Part shown: positions 60,391 through 64,000 of the stretch, one piece after another
Numbering within the stretch: position 1 is the stretch's first letter
Layout: each line of letters begins with the position of its first letter
Origin: Methylobacter sp. S3L5C
Lineage (GTDB): Bacteria; Pseudomonadota; Gammaproteobacteria; Methylococcales; Methylomonadaceae
Assembly (NCBI RefSeq): GCF_022788635.1
Contig: NZ_CP076024.1
Span: 1,612,001-1,676,000, forward strand
Length of the DNA stretch: 64,000 nt
Direction: 5' to 3'
The notes under the pieces: model-generated
What the model was told of the DNA's origin: nothing
The model's input: the letters and a program-made list of their open reading frames with translations, nothing else
The model's database searches: none
Translations under genes and position numbers: made by a program

Positions 60391-63300
60391 CTAAGCAGGT
60401 TTATCAGCCAGTGTAGCGGCGCGATTAAAAAAACGGCGATGAAACCACAGCCGGAAACGATCCAGATAAATATAAACAACGGGAGTGGTGTACAGCGTTA
60501 GTAGCTGACTGAAAATCAGTCCGCCGACAATGGCAATGCCCAGTGGTTGACGAAGTTCTGCGCCGTAACCACTACCCAGAGCCAGTGGCAGGGCACCGAA
60601 CATTGCTGCCAGTGTCGTCATCATGATCGGGCGAAAGCGCAGCAAACAGGCCTGAAAAATCGCTTCGGAAGCCTTCAGTCCCTGCCCACGTTCAGCTTGT
60701 AAGGCGAAATCTATCATCATAATGGCATTTTTTTTGACGATACCAATGAGCAAAATGACACCGATTAAGGCAATGATGCTGAATTCGGTGCCACAAGCTA
60801 TCAACGCCAACAGGGCGCCGACTCCTGCCGAAGGCAAAGTAGACAGGATGGTCAGCGGATGAATGGTACTTTCGTATAAAATTCCCAGCACAATATAAAT
60901 ACTGAGCAAAGCGGCCAGGATTAAAAAAGGTTGATTGCGTAACGATTCCTGAAAGGCTTTTGCAGAACCCTGAAAACTACCTTGTATCGAATTAGGCACG
61001 CCAATATCAAGCATGGTTTTCTCGATTAGTTGGGTGGCAGTAGAAAGTGAAGTGCCGGGTTGAAGATTAAACGACAAGGTAGCTGCAGCAAACTGACCCT
61101 GATGATTAACCGACAACGGCGTGGTGGTTGGTGCAAAACTGGCAAGCGTCGACAACGGTACCTGGCGCGCGCCAACCTGTTCGCCGGACGGTAAACGTTC
61201 GGCCGGGACACTAATGTAAACCTGTTTTAAGGCTTCAGAACTTTGCCAGTATTCGGGTGCCAATTCCATGATTACCCGATATTGGTTAAGTGGATTGTAA
61301 ATCACCGATACCTGACGTTGACCAAAGGCGCTATTAAGACTGTTGTCGATCATGGCCTGGCTGATGCCATAGCGGGATGCCATATCCCGATTAACTACCA
61401 AACCAATCTGTTGGCCTTTGTCTTGCTGGCTGGTATTGACATCGCTGAGTTGCGGTAGCTTGGACAGCGCGGCAATAACTTTTGGCATCCATTCCCGAAG
61501 CAGGGTAAGGTCGTCGGATTGCAGCGCATAGTCAAACGAACCGAAAGACGGGCGCCCGCCGATACGTAATTCTTGCGCCGGGAACATGTGCAGTTCGGCA
61601 CCGGGAATGCGTTTGACTTTATCACGCAAGCGCCCCATGACTTCTTCAATGGGCGCGCGTTCATTGTGCGGTTTGAGTATAACGAAGACTCTGGCACTAT
61701 TACTGCTGGAACCGGCTCCACCAAATCCGGCGACATTACTGACTGCCGGATCTTTCATTAATAGCTCGGAATATTCATAAAGCTTTTTTTGCAGGGACAA
61801 AAAAGACGTCCCTTGGTCGGTTTGAATCTCACCGATTAATCTGCCGCCATCCTGAGTCGGGAAAAAGCCTTTGTCTATTATTGTGTACAGATAAACATTG
61901 AGGCCGATGGTGCCGAGCAAAATCAACATCATGATACGGCCATGATGCAGTGCCCAGCGTAGTGAACGTTCATAAGCCGCTTGCAACCAGTCGAAGGCAG
62001 ATCCTATACCATTATAAATACAGCCATGCTTTGGACTTTCCTTGCCCAGCCAACGCGCACAGAGCATCGGCGTGACCGTCAGCGAAATCAGCAACGACAC
62101 CAGTACCGCCGCCGACAGCGTTACCGCAAACTCCCTGAACAAGCGGCCGACTACACCACCCATCAATAAAATGGGTAAGAACACGGCAATCAGCGATACA
62201 CTCATTGCCATTACGGTAAAGCCGACTTCCTTGGCCCCCAATAATGCCGCCTTAAAAGGCGGCACACCTTTTTCGATATGACGATTGGTGTTTTCCAGAA
62301 CGACAATGGCATCGTCAACGACAAAGCCTGTGGAGATGGTCAATGCCATCAGCGTTAAATTATTCAGACTGTAGTTAAATAAATACATGACGGCACAGGC
62401 GCCGATCAGTGATACAGGTACCGCTATAATCGGTACGACTGTCGAGCGAAAATCCCGTAAAAACACCAGTACCACCAGAATCACCAAGCTAATGGCAATT
62501 AACAAGCTGTGTTCGACTTCGGTAATTGAGGCCCTGATAGTTAACGATCTATCAACCACTACCGACAAATCAATAGTGCCGGGAATGTTGGCGCGTAGTT
62601 CCGGCAACAAGGCCAGAACTTCATCGACAGTTTGAATGACATTGGCGAGTGGTTGTTTTCTGATAATCAGCAACACGGACGGTTTACCGTTTTTTAGTCC
62701 GGTATTGCGCAGATCTTCTACAGAATCAACGGCCTCACCAAGATCAGCGATGGTAACCGGTGCGCCGTTGCGATAGCTGACGATTAACGGCATATAATCA
62801 CTGGCTTTACGAGCCTGATCGTTAGCCAGAACCTGCCAGCGTTGCTTGCCGTTTTCTATGACTCCTTTGGGGCGCGTAACGTTGGTTTGGGTGATGGTAT
62901 TTCTGACATCCTCTAAACCGATACCGTATTTGCTCAAGGAGTTTGGATTTAGTTCAACCCTTACCGCCGGTAGGGCGGCGCCGCCGATCTGTACCTGGCC
63001 GATACCGGGAGTCTGTGCTATTTTCTGTGCCAGGATGGTCGATGCCACGTCGTATAGTTGACCGCGACTAAGGCTATCCGAGGTTAACGCCAATATCAAA
63101 ATCGGCGAGTCGGCCGGATTATCGCGCCGGTAAGTAGGGCGATTGGGCATATTGACGGGCAACAGGCTGGCAGCGGCATTAATCGCCGCTTGCACATCAC
63201 GGCAAGCACCATTGATATCACGATCCAGATCAAATTGTAGGGTAATCTGGGTAGATCCCAATGAGCTGCTGGAGGTCATTTCGGTAATGCCCGCGATGCG

Positions 63301-63516
63301 TCCCAACGCCCGTTCCAGTGGCGTGGCGACCGAAGTCGACATGGTTTCAGCGCTGGCGCCGGGAAGCTGGGCCTGCACACTTACCGTCGGGAAATCCACC
63401 TGCGGCAACGATGACACCGGTAAATTTAAAAAGGCCAGCGTACCCACCAGAGCGATGGCAATTGTTAATAGTGTGGTGGCCACCGGTCGATAGATAAACA
63501 GTGCCGATAGATTCAT
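60391..63516 (-). CDS. mdtC: RND multidrug efflux transporter (MdtC-like)
   Basis: The 1041-residue protein is a full-length AcrB-type RND pump of the MdtB/MdtC branch. It starts NLSALFIYRPVATTLLTIAI, has the proton-relay aspartates in STGFVVDDAIVVLEN (about residues 405-415), the span [20 protein letters not shown] (about 925-945) and the C-terminal SGYGAELRQPLGIAIVGGL. It exports amphiphilic compounds using proton flow, in complex with a second pump (preceding gene), a periplasmic adaptor (outside the window) and the outer-membrane factor that follows. Its ATG overlaps the preceding pump's stop by one base. Confidence 0.95.
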   Translation of the reverse strand: MNLSALFIYRPVATTLLTIAIALVGTLAFLNLPVSSLPQVDFPTVSVQAQLPGASAETMSTSVATPLERALGRIAGITEMTSSSSLGSTQITLQFDLDRDINGACRDVQAAINAAASLLPVNMPNRPTYRRDNPADSPILILALTSDSLSRGQLYDVASTILAQKIAQTPGIGQVQIGGAALPAVRVELNPNSLSKYGIGLEDVRNTITQTNVTRPKGVIENGKQRWQVLANDQARKASDYMPLIVSYRNGAPVTIADLGEAVDSVEDLRNTGLKNGKPSVLLIIRKQPLANVIQTVDEVLALLPELRANIPGTIDLSVVVDRSLTIRASITEVEHSLLIAISLVILVVLVFLRDFRSTVVPIIAVPVSLIGACAVMYLFNYSLNNLTLMALTISTGFVVDDAIVVLENTNRHIEKGVPPFKAALLGAKEVGFTVMAMSVSLIAVFLPILLMGGVVGRLFREFAVTLSAAVLVSLLISLTVTPMLCARWLGKESPKHGCIYNGIGSAFDWLQAAYERSLRWALHHGRIMMLILLGTIGLNVYLYTIIDKGFFPTQDGGRLIGEIQTDQGTSFLSLQKKLYEYSELLMKDPAVSNVAGFGGAGSSSNSARVFVILKPHNERAPIEEVMGRLRDKVKRIPGAELHMFPAQELRIGGRPSFGSFDYALQSDDLTLLREWMPKVIAALSKLPQLSDVNTSQQDKGQQIGLVVNRDMASRYGISQAMIDNSLNSAFGQRQVSVIYNPLNQYRVIMELAPEYWQSSEALKQVYISVPAERLPSGEQVGARQVPLSTLASFAPTTTPLSVNHQGQFAAATLSFNLQPGTSLSTATQLIEKTMLDIGVPNSIQGSFQGSAKAFQESLRNQPFLILAALLSIYIVLGILYESTIHPLTILSTLPSAGVGALLALIACGTEFSIIALIGVILLIGIVKKNAIMMIDFALQAERGQGLKASEAIFQACLLRFRPIMMTTLAAMFGALPLALGSGYGAELRQPLGIAIVGGLIFSQLLTLYTTPVVYIYLDRFRLWFHRRFFNRAATLADKPA

Positions 63517-64000
63517 TACAAACTGCCCTCGTTTTCGACAACTTCGGTTGGATTAAGGCGCACCCAACCGGAGACCCGTCTGGCCAGATTATCCATCCAT
63601 AAATAAATGACCGGCGTGGTATATAAGGTTAATAACTGGCTGACCAATAAACCGCCGACCATGGTAATTCCCAAGGGATGGCGTAACTCCGAGCCAACAC
63701 CACTACCCAGCATCAGTGGTAACGCGCCCAGTAATGCTGCCAACGTGGTCATTAGAATCGGTCGAAAGCGCAGTAAACAGGCTTGAAAAATAGCATCGGC
63801 TGGCGGCATAAGGTTTTTGCGCTCGGCTTCCAGGGCAAAATCTATCATCATGATGGCGTTCTTTTTGACAATGCCGATCAACAAAATAATGCCGATGATG
63901 CCGATAATACCCAGATCACCGCCAGAAATTATCAGTGCCAGTAATGCACCGACTCCGGCAGAAGGTAGTGTGGATAAAATGGTGATCGGGTGAATATAGC
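63516..64000 (-). CDS. mdtB: RND multidrug efflux transporter (MdtB-like), N-terminal part outside window
   Basis: The last 161 or so codons of a second RND pump are present, open to the window edge: [22 protein letters not shown], then [22 protein letters not shown] and [20 protein letters not shown], and ending [16 protein letters not shown]. It aligns throughout with the same region of the MdtC-like pump, and the gene pair with overlapping TAATG junction is the mdtBC arrangement. The start lies beyond 64000. Confidence 0.9.
   Translation of the reverse strand, partial: YIHPITILSTLPSAGVGALLALIISGGDLGIIGIIGIILLIGIVKKNAIMMIDFALEAERKNLMPPADAIFQACLLRFRPILMTTLAALLGALPLMLGSGVGSELRHPLGITMVGGLLVSQLLTLYTTPVIYLWMDNLARRVSGWVRLNPTEVVENEGSL

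Noticed and set aside
1-64000. tRNA, rRNA, integrase, prophage or genomic-island boundaries
   Set aside because: No such sequence was recognised; the repeats found are small non-coding elements without transposase genes.

Overview
The window looks like a chromosomal segment of a free-living Gram-negative bacterium, most likely a gammaproteobacterium of the methylotroph/methanotroph type (Methylobacter-like). That placement is an inference from gene content: a formamidase (fmdA/fmdB) cluster with an FmdC-like porin, a urea/amide ABC transporter, cytochrome c', a PEP-CTERM protein, TonB-dependent transport and RND efflux. No methane- or methanol-oxidation gene is visible. I see no rRNA, tRNA, prophage, transposase gene or CRISPR array.

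Layout. 1-2563 (all minus): the start of a cold-shock protein, then a compact four-gene unit of two DUF1538 membrane proteins, a PII-like protein and a CBS-pair protein. 2823-8124 (minus): a LuxR-type response regulator, a 1118-residue fusion of an NCS1 permease-like domain with a hybrid histidine kinase, and a secreted protein of unknown function. 8391-17259 (plus): fmdA, fmdB, urtABCDE and a porin. Upstream of fmdA and of the porin lies the same regulatory block, an inverted repeat and a distal box at identical spacing, so the two units look co-regulated, plausibly by the kinase/regulator pair next door. 17432-23167 (plus): hupE and ureDABC-EFG, a full nickel-urease cluster that contains repeat elements between genes. 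Together these regions let the cell take up amides and urea and release ammonia (and formate from formamide).

23672-28856 (plus) is a family 2A encapsulin locus: cysteine synthase, serine acetyltransferase, the encapsulin shell, and a cysteine desulfurase with a ~300-residue low-complexity N-terminal extension carrying several repeated candidate loading motifs. This is a desulfurase-loaded nanocompartment with a cysteine supply encoded alongside.

28990-35647 holds unlinked genes: alanine dehydrogenase, a degenerate EAL-like protein, a TauE/SafE exporter, glycogen synthase and a PepSY membrane protein. 35899-57440 (minus) is dominated by envelope and periplasmic redox functions: a diheme cytochrome c, a periplasmic peroxiredoxin, a small protein with a CX3CH motif, planctomycete-type DUF1501 and DUF1549/DUF1553 proteins, a rhodanese-fold protein without its cysteine, a large TonB-dependent receptor, cytochrome c' with a cytochrome b561, a redoxin, a DsbD/ScsB-like reductase, a dienelactone hydrolase-like protein, an SMP-30 protein, ExbD-ExbB-TonB and a shortened PEP-CTERM protein. 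The window ends with a glycine-zipper lipoprotein, a 55-codon small gene and an RND efflux set (outer-membrane factor plus two MdtC/MdtB-like pumps, the last cut by the window edge).

The spacers carry several small repeat families: a 165-212 bp MITE-like element with ~24 bp terminal inverted repeats (three copies plus two end fragments, two of which border or supply stop codons), an ~80 bp palindromic element (seven full or partial copies, one inside the urease operon), CACGAAAAN microsatellites, and GTGCCGTGC hairpins.
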